A DNA stretch of 64,000 nucleotides from Xiphophorus maculatus (Eukaryota > Chordata > Actinopteri > Cyprinodontiformes > Poeciliidae). Both the position numbers and the translations under genes were made by a program. The notes under the pieces were generated by a model. It did no database searches and was not told the origin of the DNA. It saw only the letters and a program-made list of their open reading frames with translations. Positions 48,256 through 60,430 of this stretch are shown here, one piece after another; position 1 is the stretch's first letter; each line of letters starts with the position of its first letter. Where the stretch lies: positions 11,569,015-11,633,014 of the forward strand of contig NC_036461.1 in NCBI RefSeq assembly GCF_002775205.1, in the 5' to 3' direction.

Positions 48256-49149
48256 TTTGTTGTCCTGTTGAAAAACATAAAACAAAGATGCATGTTTCCT
48301 GCAAATGTGGCATCATTTAAACGGAAATAAACAAGCTTTCCAACATTATAAGATTTATTTCCTAGAATCTTTATTCAACAACAAAATAATGAACTGCATA
48401 GCCATTTCCTTTGCTTTTTGTGCGAAGTTTAAATCACTATTCAATGTAGCATCTTTTCTTCATAAAGAGGCAAGAATGATAGCATATGGATATGATAAAA
48501 TTGTATGACAACATCCCTGAGTTAATATTCTTTCTGTATTTACACTGATCCACACTACCATTTAACTGTAAACAAGTCAAAAGAAGTTTAAACATTTACA
48601 AAAGGCCTTGTTTGACGAGAATCTCAAACGGAAAGTATTGTGAGTATTATGCTCCTCCCTTTATGTTGCTTAATCAAAAGAAAGGAGGCAATTACATCAT
48701 ATCCTAGATATGGACAACCATACATTTTGCTAAGTTTTCCCAGAACATTGAATGTTATTTTCTGCTCTGACTTACCTTCTGTTTTCTCTGGTAGCTGAGT
48801 CATGGAGACCACTTCTCCCTTGGGGGTTTGTAGCCCCCGGCAGCTGTTAGGCTAAAGGGAAAGATTGGACTGGAATTTCTCAATATTGCTTAACCTATCA
48901 AGAGTGACGCAGTATTTTACCAAAACCAAGTACACGTATTTCCATGCTCCTTTCTGGCAATGAGAAATCAAGCCCACACATCCTGTTTCCTTCTTCTTGC
49001 AACCACGTGAATATTTCAAAGGAAAAAAAAAAAAAATCAGTGCCTCTGAAAGAAAACTGAATTAAAAATCTTACTTCTCAGTGCCCTATTCTAACACAGG
49101 TTGGGTTATTTCTCCATAAGATTTTAATCTGGAATATAAAAGAGCTAAA
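48256..49149. other. Non-coding stretch, no gene seen
   Basis: No exon or element identified. A purine run at about 49021-49036. Confidence 0.4.
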
Positions 49150-49640
49150 CAGATCAGCCCAAATCTCTTTGTGGAAAACTCGCAATGCACTTCAATCTGG
49201 AGAGACTCAGACGGAGATAAGAAGACAATTAGAAGAGTTTATTGACAAACAGAATTTAAAGTCTTTGGCGCTCGGGCCCCGGCTGGGGATAACGGTTATC
49301 GCAGCGTTAGCGATAGGCTTCAGATGAGCATCCCCGATGCTGTTAGGAACGTCATCCCCCGGGGCCCGGCACTGGTGGTGAAGGTTGAAGAAGGGTGCGG
49401 GCCTCAGGACCGGGCGAATGGAGGAGAAGGGGTGGTGGTGGGTTGAGCTCGGCTGGAGAGCGAAGGACGCCATGAATGAAGGTCCTTATCAGCTGGGACT
49501 TGGTCAATGATTGGACGTGACGTGGCTTGGTCCGGCGTTGATAGGTCGACGATTGTGGGCAGGTCGCTTCAATTAACGGGTCCCGGTGGGGATAAGAGTC
49601 TTCCAGTTGGAATTTGCGCCTAGGCTTCAATTTACAAAAG
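49150..49640 (-). mobile_element. Possible solo LTR (GC-rich block)
   Basis: A GC-rich island in AT-rich DNA. The minus strand reads GCCTAGGCGCAAATTCCAAC, a long GC-rich middle, then GTCAATAAACTCTTCTAATT (a poly(A) signal), GTCTTCTTATCTCCGTCTGA and GTCTCTCCAGATTG. This resembles the U3-R-U5 layout of a retroelement LTR. No partner LTR or internal coding region is seen, and I could not fix TG..CA boundaries or a target duplication. It could instead be a CpG-rich repeat or regulatory island. Confidence 0.35.
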
Positions 49641-52199
49641 TTAATTTCAATTCAATGCAGATGTTTCTAGTTATCAAGCAGAACAGCAAACTCAATTAAT
49701 TGTTCAAAATAGTTTACAACGTTTCTATCTAAGCAAGCCCAGCAGATTGTATTGAGTCATTGACTTGCAGCATCCGCTCCTCCTGGACGAGTATCAAGTA
49801 TGTAGTTTCGTTCGTATTTATTTGGATATATTAAGGACTGTTTTTTGTAATTTATTTATGGACACTAACATAATTTAATGTAAATATAAATTATGGTGGC
49901 TTCATCTTAGTGTAACCTGGGGTACAACTTATGTGTACCTCCTAAAAATATATAAACACTTTTTTTCTCAGAACTACGTTTTTATTATTTTTAGTACAAG
50001 CAACCAAATAAAGACAAGACACAATGACTGAAATAATCTTGACATGATTTTCTCCTCCTTTCATAAATGTTAACTCCCCCTCGACACAGTGCTGCTGTGC
50101 AATGTCAAATGTCTTTACTGAGACATGTTGACTAAAATCAATGTCCAAAACTGCTTGCTTTCTGCATCATTTGGCTCGTAAAGCTGAAACATTTCACTTG
50201 GTGTTAGATGTTGGGAAAAAACAGGGTTGGATAGAAAACACAGATTTACAAGCCTTTCCCAGCTAAGCATTTCATTTGCCTGGGAAAATCAGAAAGGCTC
50301 AGACATAATTAATGAACATGTTTGAATTGGTCGATGAATAATGAACACATTAGTTTGATCATATTAACAGGAGTAATAAATGTGGTATTATGAACAGAAC
50401 TAATGAAAGAATGAGCCCTCCTACTAAATAAGCTCATGTTAAGAAAGGCCATCTGTCACCTCATTAGCTTTGCAGCCAGAACAACAAAGCGTGTGGGACC
50501 ACCCTCATCTCTCTGCAAATACACCACCACAATTACTCTGTTAAAAAGATTGTTGCAAAATTTTTGCAAAGAAAGATACCAACCTTTTAAAGGATTGAAA
50601 AACAGACGCTTGTTGCCCTTTACCCAGCCACCTCCACATCTGTGCTCTGCGTGCAATGGTAACTGCTGCCATGAATTGGGCTGTGAACAGGACTTTCAAT
50701 GCTTCACTTGCCTTCTGGAATAATAAACAGCATGGGATCTTATGGGCCAACACGAGTCTACACCCATACTCACTCTGATCTCTGTGTGGCTTCTGTTCAC
50801 AGTGGTGCTTTGAACCAAAGCGTGGAGGGGAAGTTTCAGATTTTATTTTTTTTTTATCTTGCATTGTTAAATTCAAAATCAATATATGACCAGCAAAGTA
50901 TATAAATGTCTAACACATTTGTAAATTAATTTGTCAGCAGAAAGTCCCTATGTACTACAGTTTTTGGTATGAATATATCACATACTGTGATTTTTCCATT
51001 TTAAACTGACAGTGCTAGTGCAGTGAAGTGAGTGTTAAAGGTTTTTTTATTGCTTAAAATTGTCGTAATCAGAAAACGTCATGGTGGCACTAGAGAAGTT
51101 AGTGCAGTGCTGGGATCCGTTTTCCTGCATAATGAATATTTTAAGCTACATTTATAGAAATCTATTAAGGCACAGGCAGAATAAATGTGACTTTGGGAAA
51201 CAAAATTAAAGAAATAATACATAATATTTTAAATGGATACTGAAATAAATTCAACTGTATTTTATATTTTCTTTCTTGAACATCCAGTCACATGTAAAAG
51301 GCTAAATAAGGATTTGATTTGTTTGTTTTTTTTGCTTTTTTACCTTCTCACAAAATAATTCCAGGTTTTGCAACGTAAGCTGGAGAACTACTGGTTGTGC
51401 CAAACTGGGGAGAGTATTACTTCGCTGTTACTTTTGGCATCTCAGTAAGTGGAAAACTTATGTCTGTGCGGTGAATGAATATTTGCCCTGTGGGGAATCA
51501 AACAGTCCTTTGAGTTCAAAAGGACTGCTTCATTCCCCTCAAAAGGTTTTAACAGGGAAGTCCAAAAAAGCTATTCCATCCTTATATGTAACTGCTTTAG
51601 CAACCAGCAGATCTTATTCTTATGGTCCCTCTGTAAATTAAAACCTTACAAATTTCAATAGCATCATAATATAGTGAACAAAATGGCCATTACTTTGCTA
51701 AAGTGGGTTTGAATAGAATGCTGTAAAAGAATCAAGAATACTTGATGTTGTTGTAAAACAAGAGCTGGGAGATAACACAATAAAAATAGCTATCATGATA
51801 GGCATATGATCAGTAGAAAATAGAAGATCTGATAGAGAATTGGATAGAATGTAGATAATTGAATTGAACTCTGTTTCAGAACCACATCACATTCTGGGGG
51901 TGAAGACAGAGGAAAGACATTAGCGCTCAACTTCTCACGCCCCAGCTAAGCAAGGTGGGTGGCATCAACTAACTCACTCAATTTGGTAAGCTAACAACTT
52001 ACTGAGTAACATCTGCAGTAGCACTTTTATGTTGCCTCCAACATATTCAGACACACTAACACAGAAACTGCATGGCAGAAAACAGCAATTACCCTATTCA
52101 AAGATCTTTTTGTAGAGCATGTCTAAAATATTTGAGAGAACAGGCAGCATGGGAAGCTAAAAGACCTGGGCGTAATGCTACTACACATGCTGTTGGCTA
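49641..52199. other. Non-coding stretch, no gene seen
   Basis: Only short random frames. A small hairpin near 51510-51534 (CAGTCCTTT .. AAAGGACTG). Confidence 0.45.
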
Positions 52200-52570
52200 G
52201 CAATTATAAAGCAGCCAAAGAGTGCCATTCATACTCCATGTCACTCATTGGCTGTGGTCCCAAGAGTGGACATAAGGAAGACGTAGTTTCTACGCACCAC
52301 AAATCTGGGATAAACTTCCAGAAAATTACAAAACAGCTGAAACACTGAGTTTCTTCCGATCAAGATTAAAAACCCACCTACCTTTGATTAGTAGTAAATG
52401 CAACATTTTCCCATTTGCTGACATATTTGAGTGTCTTGATGATTTTGATTATGGGAACATGCAAAGTTTACTGCTTTTTTCACAATTGGTGACTGTATGG
52501 CGTTTTTATGATATAAAGCACTTGAACTGCCTTGTTGCTGAAATGTGCTATTCAAGTAAACTTTAACTGT
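52200..52570 (+). mobile_element. L2/CR1-type LINE 3' end
   Basis: Plus-strand reading at about 52290-52385 gives YAPQIWDKLPENYKTAETLS then FFRSRLKTHLP. This is the C-terminal signature of L2/CR1-clade ORF2 (APKLWNSLP..RSAET...FK..LKTHLF). It ends with the usual LINE tail: ATAAAGCACTTGAACTGCCT, TGTTGCTGAAATGTGCTATTC, AAGTAAACTTT. It is 5'-truncated and inactive. Confidence 0.65.
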
Positions 52571-54194
52571 AGACATTAGCTTCTGTGGTAGTAAGATGAT
52601 TTACACTGTGCTCATTGAGGCATTTTCAGGTATATGTGGTTCCTGAACTGTTAAAATAGGTAGTTATATGTGTTTTTAGAGATAATCTCAAGTATTCACA
52701 TATTTTAGGTATTTGTGAGCAGTTGTGGTCCCTAATCCCTGCGAATACCAGGGGTTGACTGTACCACATTAATTTGCTTGCAAATGCTTCCAGAAATAAT
52801 TCTAAATCAGATGCTGCAGTGTCCCAGTAATAATGTCACCTAATGTCACCCCATTTTAGGCAGACACTTTGCTCAACTTAGAAGTTGGTCTGATTAGTCT
52901 AATTAATTCAGGTAATAATTTTTGACTACTTGGGGGAGACTCATGTAGCATTGAAATTGTATTCTAGGTGGTCAGCTAGGACCTGACCATAATGCAACAG
53001 GACACTGAATTCCAAAGCATTCATCTCCAGTATGCATGGAATGTTTTGCAACAGGAGCCGATTAAAGTTAACTCAAACACTTCAAAGACCTGACAGGACT
53101 CGATGTTCCACAAAATATCCTCCTTCTGCTGAAGTTTAGACACACATAAATGGTGTGTTTCTTCAAATACCAGTTCAAACGGTAAGATAAAAAACAGTGT
53201 GCCAGCATTCTAACAGCCACAAGTTCTGTCGGAGTCTGAAGAAATTCATGTCTCAAAATGAACGCAGATGTATGCTGAATTGTCAACTAATGTCCTTTGA
53301 TGACCATATAGATTCATGAAAACATTACAGTGAAAAAGGTGTTGGGTAAAAGGAAGACATGCCTTTAAGGCTACAGAAGAATTATGTAAGTTTTATTTTG
53401 TTTGAAGAGGTGAAGGAACCGAGCACCATTTGACATGGATTCCATTGAATGTGGAGAATGTTATGCAATTTTCTTGTAAGCGTTTTAATATATGTGAAGT
53501 AAGGTAACAGCTGCTCACACACATAAAATACTTTTCCCACACCTAATAAAATACAAGCCTCTGTAAGCTTTCAGTTGTTGTTTTTTTAGAAGTGTTTCAC
53601 AATTTCCTTAAGCATACCAAGATATAGCAGTTCAACATAAAAGGTTTTCTTTTGCAGGGAGTTTTCACACGTTTGTTCAGTGTGGTGATCTTGACCTCAA
53701 TGCTTCACTCCCAGTTTAATCCCTGGCATTTGTTCATAACTTCTCTGGCCTGTTCTTCTTTCATCAAAAAAACATCTCGTTTAGGTCCTGTTGTATCATT
53801 AGATGTGCTCAATCGACGGAAATATCAGCGCAACACAGGTATTGGCTCAAATGCGTCTGCATTGTTTCCGCATAGACATTCTAGCATAATCCTGATGGGA
53901 TGAATGCCAAGTTATGTAAAAATCTGCAGTTCATGTGATGGTGAAGTTGTTCTCAAACTCCCTTCTGTCTCCTATCATTTTGCCCAGGCACAAGCTGACT
54001 TTCTGGAAAGTTCAAAATAAAAAATATCTTATGCTGTCAAAATAAATAAAGGGTAGAACTTCAAAGCATATCTTCAGGACTTGCACTGAGAGAAATCAGG
54101 TTTGTCGTTCATGACCAAACAGACTCGTTCAGAGGAATTTAGACTCAACACCAGCTGTAGATATGACATTTTGATGGTCTTGGCAACCGAGCTT
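52571..54194. other. Non-coding stretch, no gene seen
   Basis: No exon or element that I can name. Confidence 0.4.
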
Positions 54195-54420
54195 TGGCTT
54201 TAGACACCATATACTATTGGACATTTTCTTATGTGAAAACCACAATTTTATTGGAATTGTATGTGGAAAACCAACGGAAAGTAATGCATTACTGTTAAGT
54301 TGAATGAATATGGGTTATATGGTTTTCAAAATATTAACAAAATTAAAATCTGAAGTGTAGTGTGAAGTTGTATTAGGCTCTTTTTATCTTGTAACAAATA
54401 AAATCCTACACCACAAACTA
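54195..54420 (-). mobile_element. Tc1-like 3' fragment
   Basis: The plus strand shows TTTATTGGAATTGTATGTGG, AAAACCAACGGAAAGTAATG, ATGGTTTTCAAAATATTAAC and AAAATCTGAAGTGTAGTGTG. This is the diverged terminal part of the Tc1 family whose other copies here lie at 38275-39460 and 62470-62870. Confidence 0.5.
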
Positions 54421-55456
54421 GAAAGATGGTTATTAAAAAGGAAGACAAAAATGCCTCTTGATGTGCTAAGCCTGAATTTAAAAAAAAAAAAAAATCATTG
54501 AGTATTTAGGTGAATCTGAAAGCAGTTATTTACACTATTTTTTATTTAAAGGTATCAGGGTAAATGAGGTTGAATGCACCTTTCAGTATCATTTTCCATT
54601 TATTTCACAATTATGTACTACTTTAATGCAATCAAATACATTGCATTATTCTGTTGTAATGCAAGGCTCTATATGGACATAGAAGTTCAGTTCATCAAAA
54701 TCATACAAAAATTAGGAAATATCCAGACAAGTGTAACATTTTCAGTAGTTTTATTGAAAAATGCCTCTTCCGTTTCAGAAATAAATAAGAAAATAAGGCT
54801 GTGTAAATTCACAAAATGTGCAGTTGAAACAGTTGAAAAAAGCAATCCTATATCCATAGTTTTGCCACCAAATCCAAACTGCTTTGACAGAAAAAAAAAA
54901 ACAAAAAAAACCCTATATTCTGACTTCAGTAAATATACAACATATTCATGCAATGTAACATTTGGTAACAACAAAAAACAGATTTGATTTGCTACAGTTA
55001 GTCAGAATATCTCATTGTTTACAGGCGGTAAAAAATGGCACAAAACTGAAATCGTTGGGCATAAAATTGTTTGCAACCAGTGAAGGATCTGAAAAAGCGT
55101 AACATTTTGAAATCGGAAACAATTCAGGCATTTTGTTACTGTCTACAAACACACATACTGGACTACTTTGTTGTTGTTTTTCTCATGATTAGTGCTTTAC
55201 AAACTTGAGTCTGATGGACACTTGCAGATATATTACAGGCAGACACAAAAGGGAAACACTTAGCAAGCACACAGGTTTGTAACAAAGCTAGTCTACTTGC
55301 TACACTTTCTTGTGTCAAAAATATATATATGTATATATATATTTTTTTTTTCAATAAAGCCAAAGGTATCAAACCCATATAAGTATTTGTTTTGCTCTGC
55401 GTACCCTTTTAAATGTTTGGGAATTATTTATTCTGGGAAATCCTGTTTGTATGTAG
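54421..55456. other. Downstream flank / possible 3' UTR of col12a1
   Basis: No gene on the plus strand. On the minus strand it follows the col12a1 long-form stop codon, so part is probably 3' UTR. AATAAA-type signals on the minus strand occur around 54540 and 54598. The cleavage site cannot be fixed from sequence alone. Confidence 0.4.
55319..55350. repeat. AT-rich microsatellite
   Basis: ATATATAT and GTATATATATAT followed by a T run, in the presumed 3' UTR or flank of col12a1. Confidence 0.7.
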
Positions 55457-55614
55457 CTATGATGCCAGTCTTCCTGTATTGTCTGATTGTAGTGATCTCT
55501 GTCTTCGCTGACCTCTGGAGTCACCGCGTGACTGTATTGTCTCAAATTCTCCAAATTCTCCAACTGGCTCCACAGGTATAGTCTCTACCTCAGGTGCAGG
55601 CTGGTAGTGGGTGG
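55457..55614 (-). CDS. col12a1: col12a1 terminal exon encoding the long NC1 tail
   Basis: Acceptor TTTTAG at 55620-55615, then a G/CC split codon joined in frame to the donor at 57958 (ACACAG/GTACCC). It encodes 51 residues after the junction: [20 protein letters not shown], an acidic stretch, then [13 protein letters not shown] and RLAS, then a stop. The pattern (YQP, acidic, then basic RR.RSL) parallels the long NC1 variant of vertebrate collagen XII. It is alternative to the short ending at 57939. Confidence 0.8.
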
Positions 55615-58600
55615 CTAAAAGAATATTTGGCCAATTTAAAAAAAAAAACAAAAAAAACATTGGATGTGGCTTCAATACAGTTTTACATGAACAGTTTTTA
55701 TACTACACTGTAGAATAAAAAAAAAAATCCTGATAGAAATAGAAATTATTGCCTCCTTGAGTACCAAAAAACAAATGAAAATTAAAACACCTTTAAATTT
55801 AATTTTAAACTTTTACAGTAAAATCTAAGATATTTCATTTTTTTAAAAAAGTGGTAAAATGACCAGCTTATACCACTATTTAAAAAGACATGAACTGGCT
55901 GGAGAAACACATTTTGCACTGACTCAACCAATGTACACAAATACCATGATAACTAAATGAACAAATGAAGCATGCTTTAGTCTGGATCAGAGCTACAGAG
56001 CTAAAAGGTCACTAAAGCGTCATGAAAAGGGGTTATGCCAGGTGTAAGTAAGCAGTGGGTTATGAGGCACAAGCTCAATGAAAAGGTTAACATGAATTTT
56101 CTTTTCTTTATTATTAGTAAAATGTCCCGGTTCAGTCATTTACAAAGCAAAAAGAAAAAAAAAATTAGCTTTATTTACACCTCTATATTATTATTCTGAT
56201 ATCCTCTTTGTTAGTAGCTGAGTTGGTCGGTTTGTACATGCTGCGTCCTTCGTAGAAAATGCCCAGTCTCTGTTTTTTTTCCCATTGGTTTGTAGTTCAA
56301 TATGCAAACAGGCCAGCAGGTTGCCATCACTGTAGCTTGTAGCTGTGACATCGTGTTAGTGCCAGCACACTCCATTTTCTTTCTTTTTGCATTTTTTTTC
56401 CTTTTGTAATGTTAAATATGTCCATGGTGATTATTCTTACAAGCCCCAAAGCAACTGGACAAACATCTCAGAAACAGGACCTCAGAATGTAAGCGGCACA
56501 GAAGACTTAGAAAGTTTACTATGCCAAACCTGAAAACAGTTCAAAAAGGATGTGCGTTATTAGCAATTAATTAATGCAATGCAAGTCATCATACATCAGC
56601 TAATTGCTTTCATGCAACTTTCAAAATTAAACATCAAATGTCAGGAGGTATTAAAATGTAGTATTTTACAAGGGTTCCCTCCTATTCCCAGAAAAGCTGT
56701 TGTAAAACTTAGCGCAGCAGGCTTGCCAAAGTTCTGGCTTCTTTCACATTAGAAATAATACACATGGGATTGTATTATATTGACCTATGTACAAAAATGT
56801 TTTCAGTGTAAAAAATTTATAAGATGGATGGTTAATCTGGCTACAAGTCAGATGCTTGGAGTCTCTTGGTGGCTAATTAGTGCACTAAAGCTCCACAAAG
56901 GAAGACCTCCAAAGCCAAAACTGTCACATTATTTGGATCCTTCTTAAAAGTAGAATGAACAACTTGGCCTCAGCAACATAAAAGGAACATCAGCTAAAAG
57001 AGGCTATAAAGTCAAGAAACTGTAGTTACAATCGACCGTCAGAAACTTTGCGGCATGTAGAAAGTTCTCTAAAATGGCATTTCTAGATTATTAGTATCAT
57101 TAATAATATTATCATTATTAAACTCAACACCAACCATATTGCAATTAATTTTTTTTAACTTTCAAAGAAAGTACCGAGTCTGTGTAGCATAACAACTTTT
57201 TTTTTTATTACGTTTTGTCTGCACATGATAAACTATAAAGGCATTGCACACTGAAATATCAATGATTTAATTTTGTTTGACTGAGAAATGGACTGAAGTA
57301 ACTCTGATGAGTATTTGATTAAACTAAAGACATCTGTTTCAAGGTTTCATTGTGATGATAATTGTAACTATATAATTGTTGTATGAGTTGCATTTTATTT
57401 GAGGGAAACTGAACAGTATGCAACTTAGCGGAAGGAAAGTTATAAGCAAAACGTTTTATCAAAAAACTGAAAGGATCTTACATTAGATCCTTTGAGATCT
57501 AACGTGAGAATGTGTTATAATTCCTGGAATTGCAAAAAAACAAAACACTACTTATCACTGACTTCATCATATTTTGATTTAAATATCAAAGATTTTGACG
57601 TATAAAACAGTACTAACAGTATGTTAGCACCAACATACAAGTCGTAAAGAGCTCCATGGTGAAGATTTCAGACAGTTAAGACATCTGCATAATGTAATTA
57701 CTATGTCCTGATTCTTCAAGACATGACTTTCATATACAGTTCATGTCAAAGTTCTGCTTTTTAATCTATGTGTTCTAGTCCTTCACATTGGGTCTGAAAT
57801 GGTTTTAACTTTGTTTAATAACTATTAGGAACCCGTACATAAAGACCTCCAAACATCATCAATAAAGTATAGCAATCAGTTGCAAATATAGTCTGCATAC
57901 ATTTCATCTATTTTTTTCCATATCAAACCATGCAGGACTTAGACAGTAGTGGGGGTACCTGTGTATCCTTGTCCATTATATGGAATGCCCACACACTGAG
58001 AGGAGTCGCAGTATCCAGGGGGTCCCGGGGGTCCTCTCACACCTGGAACACCTTGACGGCCTTGAGGCCCACGAGGCCCAGAGGAACCAGAAGGACCTGG
58101 GGGACCTGTTCTCGACTCTCCTGGTGGCCCTGCACAAGACAGTGAGGCCCGTTTAGGAAAGGGAGTCCCTCTGGAATTTGAGTGACATCACCTGTAAACT
58201 TTCTGTGGAAACATTTGGGGTCATGGAGCTGCAGTTTCAATTTTTCAACTGCTCAATTAAAGAGTTTGACTAAGAACAAAAAAAAAAAAGCGAGACTCAG
58301 TCTGGGGTTGAGTGGAGTTACCCCCAGCCCATTTGTCTAGACAGCACAAGCTCAGGATGGAATTTTCCCCTTTCTTCCCCCCTTTTCCACAAAGTGAATC
58401 CATGTGTTGTCAGTGCAGCCATTCTCCAACAATCTAAATCTCTTCACCCTCTCCCCACCCCCAACACACACACTCATAGAACTGAGTCATCTGTGTAGAC
58501 TTCCTCTCTCTAGTCCTTGGTGTTTTCTCACTTCATTCAGAAACAGAGTCTTCAGTGTTTGCTGTTGAGTAACAGACATAAATAAACGTTTCCTGTTGCT

Positions 58601-60396
58601 ATGATTTGAACTGCAAAAGGGACGGAAATGCTAAAGAAAATCATAGAATTCTTTTAGGAACACATTCTAAGAACATAAGAAATTTTAGATGTTTCTACAA
58701 CAGCATATTCGCTCTGAGTTAGAATGGACAAAACTAGTCCATTTAGTTTTAATTTAATCCTTCCTGAATATATAACCACCAATAGCTCTGAATATTCAAA
58801 CATGGTGGGGAAGCATGATATTCATATCACAGAACCCCCACCTTGAAAAAAAAAAAAAACATGGGAAATTATGTACTGTGACAGCCCAAATAAAGGTGTT
58901 GAATTGTAAGTGTAGACTGTGCTTTTGTCCAAATAGCTACAACAGAGGAAGTTTCATATTACTGACTCTGGCTAAGTTTTGCCAGTGCAAAAAAAATAAA
59001 AAATGAACACAAACATTTAGTATGATTTGGTGACCTTGGACCAGTTGCAATTTGATATTTAAGTTGATTTCCTTCATTAGAAAATATCAAAATAACATTA
59101 ACTGTATTACCCGGTGGTCCAGCTGGGCCTCTTTGTCCTCTGATATCGTTTCCAGAGGCTCCTCTTTCCCCTTTTTCTCCTGGTAAACCTGCAAAAAAAA
59201 AAAAAAAAACAAACAGAAGAAAAGGAATTAAACACTAACACCCTTAACACACCGTTCCCCAGCATGAAACATTGTGGTGGCAGCATCATGATGTGGTTAT
59301 ACAGATTAAGGAAATTATGATTAATATAAATGATCTAGGGTTCTTTTTATTGCTCAACATTAAAATTATTACAAACAGTCAATATATTCCAATGACTTCT
59401 GAAAAGTACCTCTTTCTCCTTGATTTCCAGGTAATCCTGGAGTTCCAGGGAATCCAGATCTTCCAGGTTGGCCGGGCTCTCCTCGGGATCCAGGCTCACC
59501 AGGAGGGCCGGGAAGACCTGGAGGCCCAGGAGTGTTGCTGCGATATCCGGAGGGAATCTGGTTGAGCAGCACATCAATTCTGCTCATCTGGCCTGCAAAA
59601 TTCAGATGGATTTCATCAAGTAGAACTTGTCAAGGACTATTAAGCTGCCAGAAGCTTGGGAGATGTTTTGCTCACTGTTCACAAGCTGTTCACAAACTTG
59701 TCTGGCAATGGAACGCATCATGTTCTGGGATGCAAAGTCGCCCTGGAAATCAAAGACAGCTTAATGAAGACAAGAGTTCCTTTTCTTGTCACAGAAATGT
59801 GTAAAGCTTGCATTTAGGTACAATCTACCTTCTCTCCCTTTTCTCCTTTAAGGCCAACAGGTCCCTTTCAAAAACAATAACCAAGTCAAATCAAGCATAG
59901 AACATTTTCTTTCATCATATATTTTTATTTAAGTATTCAGTACATACTGGGCTTCCTGGGTCTCCTGGTTTGCCTGGTTTTCCAGTGATCCCTGGTATAC
60001 CTGGATTTCCAGGACTTCCCTAAAAATGAAAATATTTGAAATCTTAGTAAATCTTAGGGCAACATTTTACTCCTGCTCCTAACAGTTGTATAACAAGCGG
60101 CAAGTTGGGATTTGTGCTCTGACATCTGCAGTGGGAAAAATCAGCTGCCAAGAACAGCGGAGTACATGGAAGTACATGTACACCAACCATCACGCTAATG
60201 ACTCTTGTGGCACTCTGCATGCTATATACCATGTGCGCTCTGTTAACATGATGGCTGGATTAAGCAAATTCAGACCTCAGCAAACCACCGCAAAAGGGAA
60301 AATGAGAGATGGATGCATCATTCTCACAACAGTGGGGGAGCCAGTCTGGTTTTTATGTGCTGTTCCAGCAGAGTGGAACTGTGGAGCCAGAGGAGC

Positions 60397-60430
<34 letters not shown>

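Noticed and set aside
49352..49630. 92-codon proline-rich minus-strand frame
   Set aside because: Produced by the GC-rich LTR-like block; low complexity with no known domain.
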